Source: Opimibacter sp041746735
Lineage (GTDB): Bacteria > Bacteroidota > Bacteroidia > Chitinophagales > Saprospiraceae
NCBI GenBank assembly: GCA_041746735.1
Contig: JBGTGP010000029.1
Coordinates: 1 to 64,000 of the forward strand
Direction of reading: 5' to 3'
Length of the DNA stretch: 64,000 nucleotides
In this document: piece after piece, positions 54,326 through 62,805 of the stretch
How the letters are laid out: each line of letters opens with the position of its first letter
Numbering within the stretch: position 1 is the first letter of the stretch
Notes under the pieces: generated by a model
Databases searched by the model: none
What the model was told of the DNA's origin: nothing
What the model saw: the letters and a program-made list of their open reading frames with translations, nothing else
Translations under genes and position numbers: made by a program

Positions 54326-55888
54326 GTGAGCATTCTTATCTTTCTCATCCTTTCCTATATTTTCCTCAGCATCAGTTTATATCTGCTTTTCCCAAAAGCC
54401 GGAGTTGCTGCAGTCAAGGGGCTGATTCCCGGTGTCAATTTTGTGGAATGGTGCAAACTCATCGGCCGAAAACCGACCTATGCCCTTTGGCTCCTGTTCC
54501 CGATAGTCAATCTGTTTATCTTCTGTGGGATGGCCGTGGACCTGGTCCGGTCGTTTGATAAATTGGATTTTGTGCATTCCGCGATGGCGGTCATCTATGC
54601 CCCCGCCATATTCACTTCGATCGCCCTCAGTAAAACAGATAAATACGTCAGTCCCATTCTCCCGCGCGAAGCCGTATACAAGAAGCAAATCGAAGAGGCC
54701 ATCAAAAGCAATAAACCCCGTCAGCTTGAAAAGCTGATCAAATCAAATCCATACCAAAAATCCCAGGTCCGTGAATGGACAGAAGCCATTGTCTTTGCCG
54801 TTTTCGCAGCCGCCTTTATCCGGATGTTTTTATTGGAAGCCTATAAAATCCCAACACCCTCCATGGAAGGTTCTTTGCTGGTAGGCGATTTTCTCTTTGT
54901 CAGCAAAGCCCATTACGGAATACGCACACCTATGACCATTGCGATGTTCCCCCTGCTTCACAATACATTGCCGATCCTGGGCGGCGAGTCGTATCTGGAG
55001 AAACCTTCTCTTCCTTATTTCAGATTGCCGGCGATGGAATCGATCGACCGGAATGAACCTATCGTCTTCAACTGGCCGGTAGGTGACAGCGTGTATCTTT
55101 CACCTTCCCGGTCCTATACGGCGTTTCAATATAAGACGAACAGTGAGGTGCGACGTGATGTCGGCAGTGGCAAACTGATCACCCGTCCCATTGACAAAAA
55201 AGATCACTATATCAAACGTTGTATTGCTATGGCTGGTGACAGTCTGGAAATCCGCGACAGACAAGTTTATATCAATGGGGTTCCGGCAGAAAATCCAAAA
55301 AATCTGCTTTTTACCTACCAGGTCGTGTCCCAGGGCCTGAACTGGAGAAAAGTAGCGGATATGGGGATTGCAGTCCCCGCAAACAGAGTGGTCCCGTTCT
55401 ATCTCAGCGATCAGCAGGTGGAGCAACTCAAACGTATGGATCCGGAGGTCCTGATTACACCGTTTGATATGTCCCCGTATTCACAGGGTTTGTTCCCACA
55501 TGATCCTGAGCATTTCAAAGGATGGACTGTAGATAATTATGGTCCGGTATATATCCCAAAGAAGGGTGCTACAGTCGACCTTAAACCAGAGACCATCGCC
55601 ATGTTTCGACGGGTTATTGATGTCTATGAAGGAAATGACTATAAAGAAGAAAACGGACAGTATATCATCAATGGTGTACCAGCTACCACCTATACCTTTA
55701 AGCAAGATTATTACTGGGCCATGGGGGACAATCGGCACAACTCGGAAGATTCACGCGCATGGGGCTTTGTGCCACATGACCATATTGTTGGAAAACCTCT
55801 GTTTATCTGGTTTTCTACCAAAAATGGTAACATCACCAATGGCATAAACTGGAAACGGATATTCACGTCAGCCTATAAAATGGACTAA
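54326..55888 (+). CDS. lepB: Signal peptidase I
   Basis: This serine-lysine peptidase of 520 aa removes signal peptides at the membrane. It starts at GTG 54326. N-terminal helices (about 1-100) precede the catalytic domain. The nucleophile S179 is in PTPSMEGSLLVGDFL, the general base K297 in HYIKRCIAMAGDSL, and the end has MGDNRHNSEDSRAWGFVP. The long N-terminal membrane part and an inserted region (about 310-440) are typical of Bacteroidota LepB proteins. It probably processes the many secreted proteins of this window. Confidence 0.96.
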   Translation: MSILIFLILSYIFLSISLYLLFPKAGVAAVKGLIPGVNFVEWCKLIGRKPTYALWLLFPIVNLFIFCGMAVDLVRSFDKLDFVHSAMAVIYAPAIFTSIALSKTDKYVSPILPREAVYKKQIEEAIKSNKPRQLEKLIKSNPYQKSQVREWTEAIVFAVFAAAFIRMFLLEAYKIPTPSMEGSLLVGDFLFVSKAHYGIRTPMTIAMFPLLHNTLPILGGESYLEKPSLPYFRLPAMESIDRNEPIVFNWPVGDSVYLSPSRSYTAFQYKTNSEVRRDVGSGKLITRPIDKKDHYIKRCIAMAGDSLEIRDRQVYINGVPAENPKNLLFTYQVVSQGLNWRKVADMGIAVPANRVVPFYLSDQQVEQLKRMDPEVLITPFDMSPYSQGLFPHDPEHFKGWTVDNYGPVYIPKKGATVDLKPETIAMFRRVIDVYEGNDYKEENGQYIINGVPATTYTFKQDYYWAMGDNRHNSEDSRAWGFVPHDHIVGKPLFIWFSTKNGNITNGINWKRIFTSAYKMD

Positions 55889-55907
55889 AGACCGCCGTTT
55901 TTAAGTG

Positions 55908-55915
55908 TATCTTTG
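55908..55915 (+). promoter_or_regulatory. -7 promoter element for the beta-propeller gene
   Basis: TATCTTTG matches TAnnTTTG, 27 bp upstream of the ATG at 55943. No TTG -33 element is obvious at the expected spacing. Confidence 0.45.
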
Positions 55916-55942
55916 GTTGAAACCCATTTTTGACTCGCGGCC

Positions 55943-56848
55943 ATGATCCACCTGAGGTTATTCTTCTTTTTCCTGATCCTGACGGGCAGTCTGTCCTTTA
56001 CCCTGATGGCCCAGGGATCCACAGATTTATATTCGTTTCAATTAAAGCGCACATCTGACCACAAGTATCACATCTATCAGCCATCGTGGCTGAGTGGTTT
56101 CAATCCGAAAGGGTATACGAACCAACCCTGGTTTACCGACGCCGGAGATATCCTCGTCAGTGTCAGAAAGAAAGACAGTTTGCAAAATGACATCTATCTT
56201 CTTTCTCCCATCACGAAGAAATACCGCAGGCTGACTCAAACCCGCGCAAGTGAATATTCTCCTCGGGTCAGTCCTGATGGGGCTATGATTAACGTAGTCC
56301 GGCAGGTGCAGGGCGATGAGCTCGACCAGCAGGTATATAGTTTTTCCCTAAAAGGAAATGACTACACCTCAGTGAAGCCTGAAGTTCGGGATATTGGATA
56401 CTATGCATGGCTTAGCCACACCAGCCTGGGATTATTCCGCATAGAAGGAGAATCGAATCAACTGACTTGGCTGGATCTGGCAAGAAATCAGGTAAAGCGA
56501 ATTACCACGTCGATCGGAAGATCGCTGGTGGGAGATGGAAAGGGGGCTTTATTCTATGTTCATAAGTTCACTGGAAATTATTGGTACATAAAAAAATATC
56601 ATCCCGATCAACCGGGTATCGATATCATCATAGAGACGCCACCCGGGCAGGAAGACTTTACACGGACACCTGATGGGACCTTCCTGATCGGAGCGGGATC
56701 ACGTTTGCTGTATTACCATCCGGACCACCACGCATCATGGCAGGAAATGGCCGATCTGTCTCCGTATGGTATTTCTAATATTACGCGTTTGGCGGTTAGT
56801 CCGGATGGGCGTAAGTTGGCCCTGGTGGCTACACATGAGATTCCATGA
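55943..56848 (+). CDS. Secreted PD40/WD40-like beta-propeller protein
   Basis: The 301-aa protein has a signal peptide (LRLFFFFLILTGSLSFTLMAQ). Repeated blades of the PD40 type include YSPRVSPDGAMINVV and LAVSPDGRKLALVA. Such TolB-like propellers bind proteins or sugars. It overlaps the DUF1684 gene by 4 bp (ATGA), so the two are coupled. It is shorter than usual and has no T9SS tail, so it may be periplasmic. Confidence 0.78.
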   Translation: MIHLRLFFFFLILTGSLSFTLMAQGSTDLYSFQLKRTSDHKYHIYQPSWLSGFNPKGYTNQPWFTDAGDILVSVRKKDSLQNDIYLLSPITKKYRRLTQTRASEYSPRVSPDGAMINVVRQVQGDELDQQVYSFSLKGNDYTSVKPEVRDIGYYAWLSHTSLGLFRIEGESNQLTWLDLARNQVKRITTSIGRSLVGDGKGALFYVHKFTGNYWYIKKYHPDQPGIDIIIETPPGQEDFTRTPDGTFLIGAGSRLLYYHPDHHASWQEMADLSPYGISNITRLAVSPDGRKLALVATHEIP

Positions 56849-57471
56849 AGCAACATCCGATTATGTGGATAGTGGTGACGATGGTGATTGCATCCTGTAC
56901 GTCCTTTTCCGAAGAGATGCGGCGTCATCGTGAACACTACAAGCAACAATTTTTATCCGACCCGAGAAGTCCCTTGGATTCTGGTGATCTGAAGTCGCTG
57001 GATTTTTTTCCATCAGTGCGCAGTGCCAGAATAGAGGCTGATTTTACGGCGACACCAACGGCTGAGCCTTTTGAAATGGCTACCTACAGCGGTATTACAC
57101 GTACGTACAGAAAATGGGGTGAAGCTACCTTCTTGTGGAAAGGCCAGGGGGCCAGTCTTGCGTTGTTTGAAAACATGACCTTTCGGGGAAATCCAATGTA
57201 CCGGGATTATCTCTTTCTTCCTTTCAAGGATGACACGAATGGCCACACCACATATGGTGGCGGCCGATATCTCAACCTCTCAAAAGCAGATACTGAGGAT
57301 GGTCAAATCACTATTGATTTTAATAAAAGCTATAACCCATGGTGTGCCTTCAGCGATGGATTCAACTGCCCGATACCACCCCGGGAAAACCATTTGCCTT
57401 TTGAGGTGAAAGCAGGAGAAAAAAAGTACAAAGGAGCAGTTAAGTCAGCTTCCGGACAACAGGTACCTTGA
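56845..57471 (+). CDS. DUF1684 lipoprotein
   Basis: This is a 208-aa protein whose N-terminus (WIVVTMVIASCTSFSE) carries a lipobox. The DUF1684 core is seen in SGITRTYRKWGEATFLWKGQGASLALFEN, LFLPFKDDTNGHTTYGGGRYLNL and DFNKSYNPWCAFSDGFNCPIPPRENHL. The family has a fold of beta strands with conserved Asp, Asn, Pro and Cys residues around NPxCAxSDxxNCPIPPxEN. Its substrate is unknown. It is coupled to the propeller gene. Confidence 0.9.
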   Translation: MKQHPIMWIVVTMVIASCTSFSEEMRRHREHYKQQFLSDPRSPLDSGDLKSLDFFPSVRSARIEADFTATPTAEPFEMATYSGITRTYRKWGEATFLWKGQGASLALFENMTFRGNPMYRDYLFLPFKDDTNGHTTYGGGRYLNLSKADTEDGQITIDFNKSYNPWCAFSDGFNCPIPPRENHLPFEVKAGEKKYKGAVKSASGQQVP

Positions 57472-57479
57472 GGATATTC

Positions 57480-57487
57480 TACCTTTG
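57480..57487 (+). promoter_or_regulatory. -7 promoter element for the subtilase gene
   Basis: TACCTTTG matches TAnnTTTG, 77 bp upstream of the ATG at 57564. I find no clear -33 TTG at the usual spacing. Confidence 0.4.
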
Positions 57488-57563
57488 TGCAAGTAACACG
57501 ATGAACCATCAGAATTCGTTATAGTTTACATTCATACCTGTCCTGAATTCAAGAGCATACTAT

Positions 57564-59150
57564 ATGGCCCGAACGATCCTGATTCTATTTTTGGATTTAT
57601 TTTTCTGCACCTTCATATTGGCGGAGCCCGCACAGCGGTTTTTGGTTGAGTTGCGGACTTCCGGCAGCGACTGCTTCGAGTCATGGTGGATGGATGAGGG
57701 ATTGGGAGAAACGTCCTATCTGATAAAGGCATTGCCTGTAGACAACTGGTGGGTAGTGGAAATGCCGGCAGACCGACAACAAGCTATGAAGGCTTTGCCA
57801 TGCGTATTGCGGGTCATGGAGGATCGAAGGATTGAATGGCGACTCACACCCAACGATCCTGCGTATATCAACCAAAAGGATATGAATCTGATTGGGATGC
57901 CCAGGGCCTGGGACATAACCACGGGTGGTGTCACGGCTGACGGCGATACAATCGTGGTGGCGGTGATCGATGATGGTTTTCAGATTGATCATGAAGACAT
58001 CCTGCCGAATGTCTGGTACAATCACCATGAAATTCCGGGAGATGGAATTGATAATGACGGGAATGGCTACATCGATGACTATGTAGGCATCAATATCGGC
58101 CAACAGAATGACCAACATCCGGTCAGGAGTCACGGCACCTCCGTATGCGGTATTATCGGAGCCAAGGGAAACAATGGAATAGGAGTAAGTGGGGTCAACT
58201 GGAACATTAAACTGATGTTGATCAGCGGTGCCATTTTTGAATCACAGTTGATCGAAAGTTATCAATACGTGTATGATATGCGACGGAAGTACCGGCAGAC
58301 GCAAGGCGCTTCCGGGGCGTTTGTAGTCGCCACTAATCTTTCCGCCGGAGTAAACGGTGCCCTTGCTGAAGATCATCCCTTATGGTGTGGTATGTATGAC
58401 AAATTGGGAGAAGAAGGAATTTTGAGTTTTTGTGCGGCGCCAAACAATCCGATATCGGTGGATGTAAACGGTGATATGCCCACGACCTGTACATCGCCTT
58501 ATATGATCGCGGTCACCAATGTGGATCTGTCCGATGCCATAGTTGGGAATGCCGGTTTTGGAGCCATCAGTATTGATATCGGGGCACCCGGCCATGGCAC
58601 GATTACAGCTGCCTCAGGCAATCAGTACAAAGAGTTTCCAGGAACCAGTGCCGCAACACCTCATGCGACAGGCACGGTAGCTCTGATGTACAGTACACCA
58701 TGTGCATCCTTCCTCTATGATGTCAGAAGCAATCCTTCCGGTACTGCTGCGCGGATCCGGGACGTGCTTTTTGCTACCGGAGCAGTCAATAATTCACTTA
58801 AAGACATCACCGTCACCGGGAGAAGACTTCAGGCTGATGCAGCACTGCGCGCTACGATTGAAGGATGTGACATGTCTAGGCCTTCGGCTGTACACATTCT
58901 GTCCGTCCAACCTAACCCGGTACGTCTGGCTGATACCCGGGTGTATTTTGAAGTGACGGGTGATACCATGACTGCCTTTTTTGAAATGTTTACGCTGGAC
59001 GGTCGGAGGCTCTGGGAGCTTGCGATTGGGCCTCCGGACTATGACAACGGCTATGTGGATATGGATACCCGCTCCCTGGCCGGTGGCGTATATCTGATAA
59101 CGTTGAGGAATAAGAAGGATAAAGTGACCCGGAAGTTGTTTGTGTTCTGA
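57564..59150 (+). CDS. Subtilisin-like serine protease with T9SS tail
   Basis: The 528-aa protein has a signal peptide (LILFLDLFFCTFILAEPAQ). A short propeptide-like segment precedes a complete subtilase triad: D136 in AVIDDGFQIDHEDI, H190 in RSHGTSVCGIIGAKG and S362 in PGTSAATPHATG, with N295 as the oxyanion residue. Between D136 and H190 lies a DNDGNGYIDD calcium-binding-like loop. The T9SS tail (SVQPNPVRLADTRVYF) follows about residue 445. A surface or secreted protease is predicted. Confidence 0.93.
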   Translation: MARTILILFLDLFFCTFILAEPAQRFLVELRTSGSDCFESWWMDEGLGETSYLIKALPVDNWWVVEMPADRQQAMKALPCVLRVMEDRRIEWRLTPNDPAYINQKDMNLIGMPRAWDITTGGVTADGDTIVVAVIDDGFQIDHEDILPNVWYNHHEIPGDGIDNDGNGYIDDYVGINIGQQNDQHPVRSHGTSVCGIIGAKGNNGIGVSGVNWNIKLMLISGAIFESQLIESYQYVYDMRRKYRQTQGASGAFVVATNLSAGVNGALAEDHPLWCGMYDKLGEEGILSFCAAPNNPISVDVNGDMPTTCTSPYMIAVTNVDLSDAIVGNAGFGAISIDIGAPGHGTITAASGNQYKEFPGTSAATPHATGTVALMYSTPCASFLYDVRSNPSGTAARIRDVLFATGAVNNSLKDITVTGRRLQADAALRATIEGCDMSRPSAVHILSVQPNPVRLADTRVYFEVTGDTMTAFFEMFTLDGRRLWELAIGPPDYDNGYVDMDTRSLAGGVYLITLRNKKDKVTRKLFVF

Positions 59151-59204
59151 GCGTATAGGGAAACCTGCAGACGTGGCTGCGTCAAGAAATTTATCCGGAA
59201 GGAG

Positions 59205-59237
59205 TTGCTGAAAAGTGGGGATAAACTTTTATCTTTG
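59205..59237 (+). promoter_or_regulatory. Promoter of tRNA-Arg
   Basis: TTG at 59205-59207 and TATCTTTG at 59230-59237 are 22 bp apart. They match the -33 and TAnnTTTG -7 elements of Bacteroidota promoters and lie 19 bp before the tRNA 5' end. Confidence 0.65.
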
Positions 59238-59255
59238 CACTCCGTTTGAGGGCCC

Positions 59256-59329
59256 GGCTTCGTAGCTCAATTGGATAGAGTCCCTGACTACGGATCAGGA
59301 GGTTGAAGGTTCGAATCCTTCCGAAGTCA
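59256..59329 (+). tRNA. tRNA-Arg(ACG)
   Basis: This 74-nt cloverleaf has acceptor GGCTTCG/CGAAGTC, D-arm, anticodon stem CCTGA/TCAGG with loop CTACGGA (anticodon ACG at 59290-59292), and T-arm with GGTTCGAATCC. No CCA is encoded. ACG would be modified to ICG to read CGU, CGC and CGA. Confidence 0.95.
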
Positions 59330-59392
59330 CTCTTTTTGATTCAAACGTGTGTTATTGAGTATTTTATATATTATAAATAAACGCCAAATATC

Positions 59393-59647
59393 ATGGCCAG
59401 AGTATGTCAGCTGACAGGTAAAAAGCCGATGACCGGCAATAAAGTCTCCCACTCCAACCGGAAGACCAAGCGGAGATTTTTGCCGAATCTGCAGAAAAAG
59501 AACTTCTACATTCCGGAGACGGGTCAGTGGGTACAAATAAATGTATCGACCTCGGCACTTCGAACTATTGACAAACTCGGGATCTACCAATACCTTCAAC
59601 AATTAAAAGCAGAGGGCATCAATACGGGTGTCACCTTGAAAAAATAA
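59393..59647 (+). CDS. rpmB: 50S ribosomal protein L28
   Basis: An 84-aa L28 with MARVCQLTGKKPMTGNKVSHSNRKTKRRF and NVSTSALRTIDKLG, characteristic of the family. It lies 64 bp after tRNA-Arg and 18 bp before rpmG. The rpmB-rpmG-DUF4295-ftsY order is conserved in many Bacteroidota. Confidence 0.97.
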   Translation: MARVCQLTGKKPMTGNKVSHSNRKTKRRFLPNLQKKNFYIPETGQWVQINVSTSALRTIDKLGIYQYLQQLKAEGINTGVTLKK

Positions 59648-59665
59648 TACCAAGCGCAGACCATC

Positions 59666-59854
59666 ATGGCAAAGAAGTCAAAAGGCAACAGGCACCAGAT
59701 CATCCTTGAATGCACCGAGCATAAGGCAACAGGTCTGCCCGGGACCTCCAGGTACGTTACCCAGAAGAACCGGAAGAATACACCAGACCGGCTTGAACTC
59801 AAGAAGTTCAACCCGATCCTGAAAAAAATGACCGTTCACAAAGAAATCAAGTAA
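59666..59854 (+). CDS. rpmG: 50S ribosomal protein L33
   Basis: A 62-aa protein with KSKGNRHQIILECTEHK and GTSRYVTQKNRKNTPDRLELKKFNP, the L33 pattern. Only one cysteine is present, so the zinc-ribbon of Cys-rich L33 forms is absent (zinc-independent form). Confidence 0.97.
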   Translation: MAKKSKGNRHQIILECTEHKATGLPGTSRYVTQKNRKNTPDRLELKKFNPILKKMTVHKEIK

Positions 59855-59869
59855 TAAAAGCTATTATCC

Positions 59870-60043
59870 ATGGCAAAAATTTCGAAAAACGCTAAAGTCG
59901 CCCAGCGGGCTGCCAACGTAGGATCCGGACGTGATTTTGTCAAAGTGGTTAAACCCATCAAAGATCCCGTCACGGGTAAGTATTCCTATAAGGAAGTCAT
60001 GGTCCATAAGGACAAAGTGAAAGATTTTTTCGCTGAGAAATAA
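59870..60043 (+). CDS. DUF4295 family small protein
   Basis: A 57-aa basic protein, MAKISKNAKVAQRAANVGSG at the start and KVKDFFAEK at the end, matching DUF4295. This family is found next to rpmG in Bacteroidota and is probably ribosome-associated by context. It begins 15 bp after rpmG and was placed by direct translation of the sequence. Confidence 0.9.
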   Translation: MAKISKNAKVAQRAANVGSGRDFVKVVKPIKDPVTGKYSYKEVMVHKDKVKDFFAEK

Positions 60044-60157
60044 GCGGGAGATCTCTCCTGAATCCCGGATAGACAACCTCTTCGATATCTGAAATGCAGC
60101 GCCTTAATCCTGTCGCCGCACTTCAGATATCTTCATTTTACATCTTACCGATCCATT

Positions 60158-61135
60158 ATGAGTTTCTTCAATAAATTCTTTTCGCGGGAGAAAGAACAGG
60201 AACTGGACCAGGGACTCGAGAAAACCAAGACCAGTCTTTTTGACAAGCTTTCCAAAGCCGTAGCCGGCAAATCCAAAGTGGATATTGAAGTCCTGGACGA
60301 GCTTGAAGCAGCCCTGATCACCAGCGATGTAGGTCTCAAAACAACAGTCAAAGTCATCGACCGAATCGAAGCCCGGGTAGCACGAGATAAATATCTTAAT
60401 ACGGCAGAGCTTAATACCATCCTCCGGGATGAGATTGAGCGTATTCTGGCTGAGAACAATACGATCGATCTGGAGGATTTTGATCCACCAGGCGATGCCC
60501 GGCCGTATGTGCTCCTGGTCGTTGGCGTCAACGGGGTGGGGAAGACCACCACCATCGGTAAGCTGGCCTATCAGTACAAACAAAAAGGGTACAATGTCCT
60601 CCTGGGTGCCGGTGATACTTTCCGCGCCGCTGCAGTCGATCAACTCAAGATCTGGTCTGAACGAGTCGGATGCGGATTTTTCAGCAAGGGGATGAATACG
60701 GACCCCGCAGCGGTTGCTTATGAAGCCGTACAGGAAGCCATACGTACTCATGCAGATGTCGTGATCATCGATACTGCCGGACGTCTGCATACCAAAACGC
60801 ACCTGATGCGTGAACTCTCCAAGATCAAAAAGTCAATTGAGAAGTCCTTGCCGGGAGCTCCGCACGATGTCATGCTCGTCCTGGATGCCACTACTGGCCA
60901 AAACGCATTTGAGCAATGCACACAATTTTCCGAAGCCACCGAAGTGTCCTGTCTGGCCCTGACCAAACTCGACGGTACAGCCAAAGGCGGTGTAGCCCTG
61001 GGAATCTCCGATCAATTTAAGATCCCGATCCGGTTTATCGGTGTCGGAGAGCGAATCGACCAGCTTCAGATCTTCAATAAAAAAGCATTTGTGGACTCAC
61101 TGTTTAGGCAGGCCGGGACTATTCCCTCCACATAG
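60158..61135 (+). CDS. ftsY: Signal recognition particle receptor FtsY
   Basis: The 325-aa SRP-type GTPase has an N-domain (about 1-100), then GVNGVGKTTTIGKLA (P-loop), DTFRAAAVDQLKIW, IDTAGRLHT and LTKLDGTAKGG, with GERIDQLQIF near the end. FtsY docks the signal recognition particle at the membrane for co-translational insertion. The acidic A-domain of E. coli is largely missing, as usual for Bacteroidota. A strong terminator follows. Confidence 0.97.
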   Translation: MSFFNKFFSREKEQELDQGLEKTKTSLFDKLSKAVAGKSKVDIEVLDELEAALITSDVGLKTTVKVIDRIEARVARDKYLNTAELNTILRDEIERILAENNTIDLEDFDPPGDARPYVLLVVGVNGVGKTTTIGKLAYQYKQKGYNVLLGAGDTFRAAAVDQLKIWSERVGCGFFSKGMNTDPAAVAYEAVQEAIRTHADVVIIDTAGRLHTKTHLMRELSKIKKSIEKSLPGAPHDVMLVLDATTGQNAFEQCTQFSEATEVSCLALTKLDGTAKGGVALGISDQFKIPIRFIGVGERIDQLQIFNKKAFVDSLFRQAGTIPST

Positions 61136-61144
61136 CACCAACAC

Positions 61145-61178
61145 AAAGGGCAACCCATCTGAGTTGCCCTTTTTTTAT
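61145..61178 (+). terminator. Intrinsic terminator after ftsY
   Basis: AAAGGGCAAC (61145-61154) pairs with GTTGCCCTTT (61163-61172) around an 8-nt loop. It is followed by TTTT, ending the ribosomal/ftsY unit. Confidence 0.9.
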
Positions 61179-61206
61179 TGGTGCATGCTATCAAACGACT
61201 TTCGGA

Positions 61207-61557
61207 TCAGAGGTCATTTTTCATGAGCCGGATATTCACCATATATCGGGTCAATTGTTTTGCCTGTTTGAATTTGACCTTCTTATAGTTGAGCGTTTCT
61301 TTTACAAATTCACAAGCCGACATACTATCCCCGTAGACATCCAGAATGACGACTTCGTTTCGGGCATTGATCAGAAAATCGACTGAAACCCGTTGTAGGT
61401 CTTCTTCCAGAAAGTTAAGGTTCCGGTTTTTCAGGATTTCGTAAATTTCTTTTCGAAGTTCACCAACTGTATCGAGCCGGGGACCGGCCTCAAGAGATGC
61501 AGAAGTCGTCAGGATCATCAACGTGATCAGAGACAGGAACAAACCAGTTTTCATCAT
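61207..61557 (-). CDS. Small secreted protein, possibly TonB-like
   Basis: Start taken at ATG 61557 (MMKTGLFLSLITLMILTTSAS), a clear signal peptide. A longer frame adds nine residues. The 116-aa product has VDFLINARNEVVILDVYGDSM followed by a basic helical end. The VDFLIN...VVILDV pattern resembles the beta strand of a TonB C-terminal domain, but the similarity is weak. The gene stands alone and converges with ftsY. Confidence 0.7.
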   Translation of the reverse strand: MMKTGLFLSLITLMILTTSASLEAGPRLDTVGELRKEIYEILKNRNLNFLEEDLQRVSVDFLINARNEVVILDVYGDSMSACEFVKETLNYKKVKFKQAKQLTRYMVNIRLMKNDL

Positions 61558-61892
61558 TGAAATGGATTTAAAAAGATGATACAATACAGGGCGCAGGTAT
61601 CACGCTTCATCTGGTTTTGTTTGAAATAGCCGCTATTTGTTAAGAAGACGACATTTAATTTTGAAACGTTGCAGTCTGCAATAAAATAATCGAGCAAGGC
61701 AGCGATTTCATCTACCAACGTGTCATGATCTCAAATGGGAGCCCACTGGATCCACCATTTCAACATATTTATTTACGGCTTAAGGATAAACCACTTGTTG
61801 ACCATTTTGGAAGGTAACGGGTTGGAAATTTTTAAACTGGAAAATATTATTTTTAGCTAATATTGGCCCCTTATTGAAGGCAATACACCACT
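61558..61892. other. Gap between divergent secreted-protein genes
   Basis: I see no gene, RNA or clear hairpin in this stretch. It should hold promoters for the gene ending at 61207 and for 61893. TAATATTG near 61855 is one mismatch from the -7 consensus and may serve 61893. Confidence 0.5.
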
Positions 61893-62687
61893 ATGAAGAA
61901 AATCGCTACTGTACCCGTTCTTATAGGAGCTGCATTACTTTTCGTTTCTTTTTCCACGAACCCACCGGATGGAATGACCGGGGCTCCTGGGGACAGTTTT
62001 TGCACAGAATGTCATTCACTTCAATCCTCTACTTTGCAAGGCACCATTGACGTTGAAGGCTTCCCATTGTCAATTACACCCGGAGAAACATATGATTTAA
62101 CAGTTGTAAACCGGAATACAGCAGGCAATGCAGTACGAGCCGGCTTTCAAATGACCATCCTTGGACCTGTCAATACCAGGGCCGGAGATATGACCAACCC
62201 ATCTGCAGGTTCAGTCGTCAGTAATTTTGCCGGTCGGCAGTATTTCGAACACAATCCTGCCCAGGAGTATCCGGACAGCAGTGTCGTCCGCTGGCATGTA
62301 CAATGGACCGCACCCGAGCTCCCCTCTGGTAGCCAGATCACCTGGTATGCGGCAGGGAATATCGCCAATGGAAATTTCCAGAATACAGGAGATCGCATCG
62401 TCGGAGCAAATGGGAGTGGGTCGGTCGTCATAGCTTCATCTCAAGAGCCCATTAAAGAGGCTGTAGCTTTCTACCCCAATCCGGGTCAGGATGTTTTGCA
62501 TATTTCACTTCCGGCTTCCTCCCTTGCTACAGGTTCTGTAATTTTTTATAATTTCATCGGATATATTATCACCGAACTCCCCCTGCATCAGGGTGCTGTC
62601 AATACCTCTTGTTTGGCCCCGGGAAGTTATATCGTTGAACTTCGTAGTGGAGAGTTCCGCCAGGTTCAACGATGGATCAAATTGTAA
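61893..62687 (+). CDS. Choice-of-anchor V protein with CxxCH motif and T9SS tail
   Basis: The 264-aa protein has a signal peptide (VPVLIGAALLFVSFSTNPPDG) and CTECH near residue 37, a c-type heme motif. A Reeler/choice-of-anchor V beta domain (about 45-180) includes AGFQMTILGPVN and QYFEHNPAQEYPDSSVVRWHVQWTAP. The T9SS tail begins about residue 190 (VAFYPNPGQDVLHISLP). A secreted mono-heme protein is possible if heme is attached. It is a paralogue of the next gene, sharing NPPDGxxGAPGDxxCxxCH. Confidence 0.87.
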   Translation: MKKIATVPVLIGAALLFVSFSTNPPDGMTGAPGDSFCTECHSLQSSTLQGTIDVEGFPLSITPGETYDLTVVNRNTAGNAVRAGFQMTILGPVNTRAGDMTNPSAGSVVSNFAGRQYFEHNPAQEYPDSSVVRWHVQWTAPELPSGSQITWYAAGNIANGNFQNTGDRIVGANGSGSVVIASSQEPIKEAVAFYPNPGQDVLHISLPASSLATGSVIFYNFIGYIITELPLHQGAVNTSCLAPGSYIVELRSGEFRQVQRWIKL

Positions 62688-62805
62688 ACAAAGCCGTTTT
62701 CGGCAGATGACGAATGAATCAGCGTCCTCCCTCTGGACATCATAGTATACCATTCATCTGAATGGGGATGTATGACCATTTTTTTATTCTATTAATCACA
62801 CGACT

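Noticed and set aside
62750..62765. Hairpin CCATTCA/TGAATGG as terminator after the first CxxCH gene
   Set aside because: The stem is short and the T run begins about 14 nt later, too far for an intrinsic terminator.
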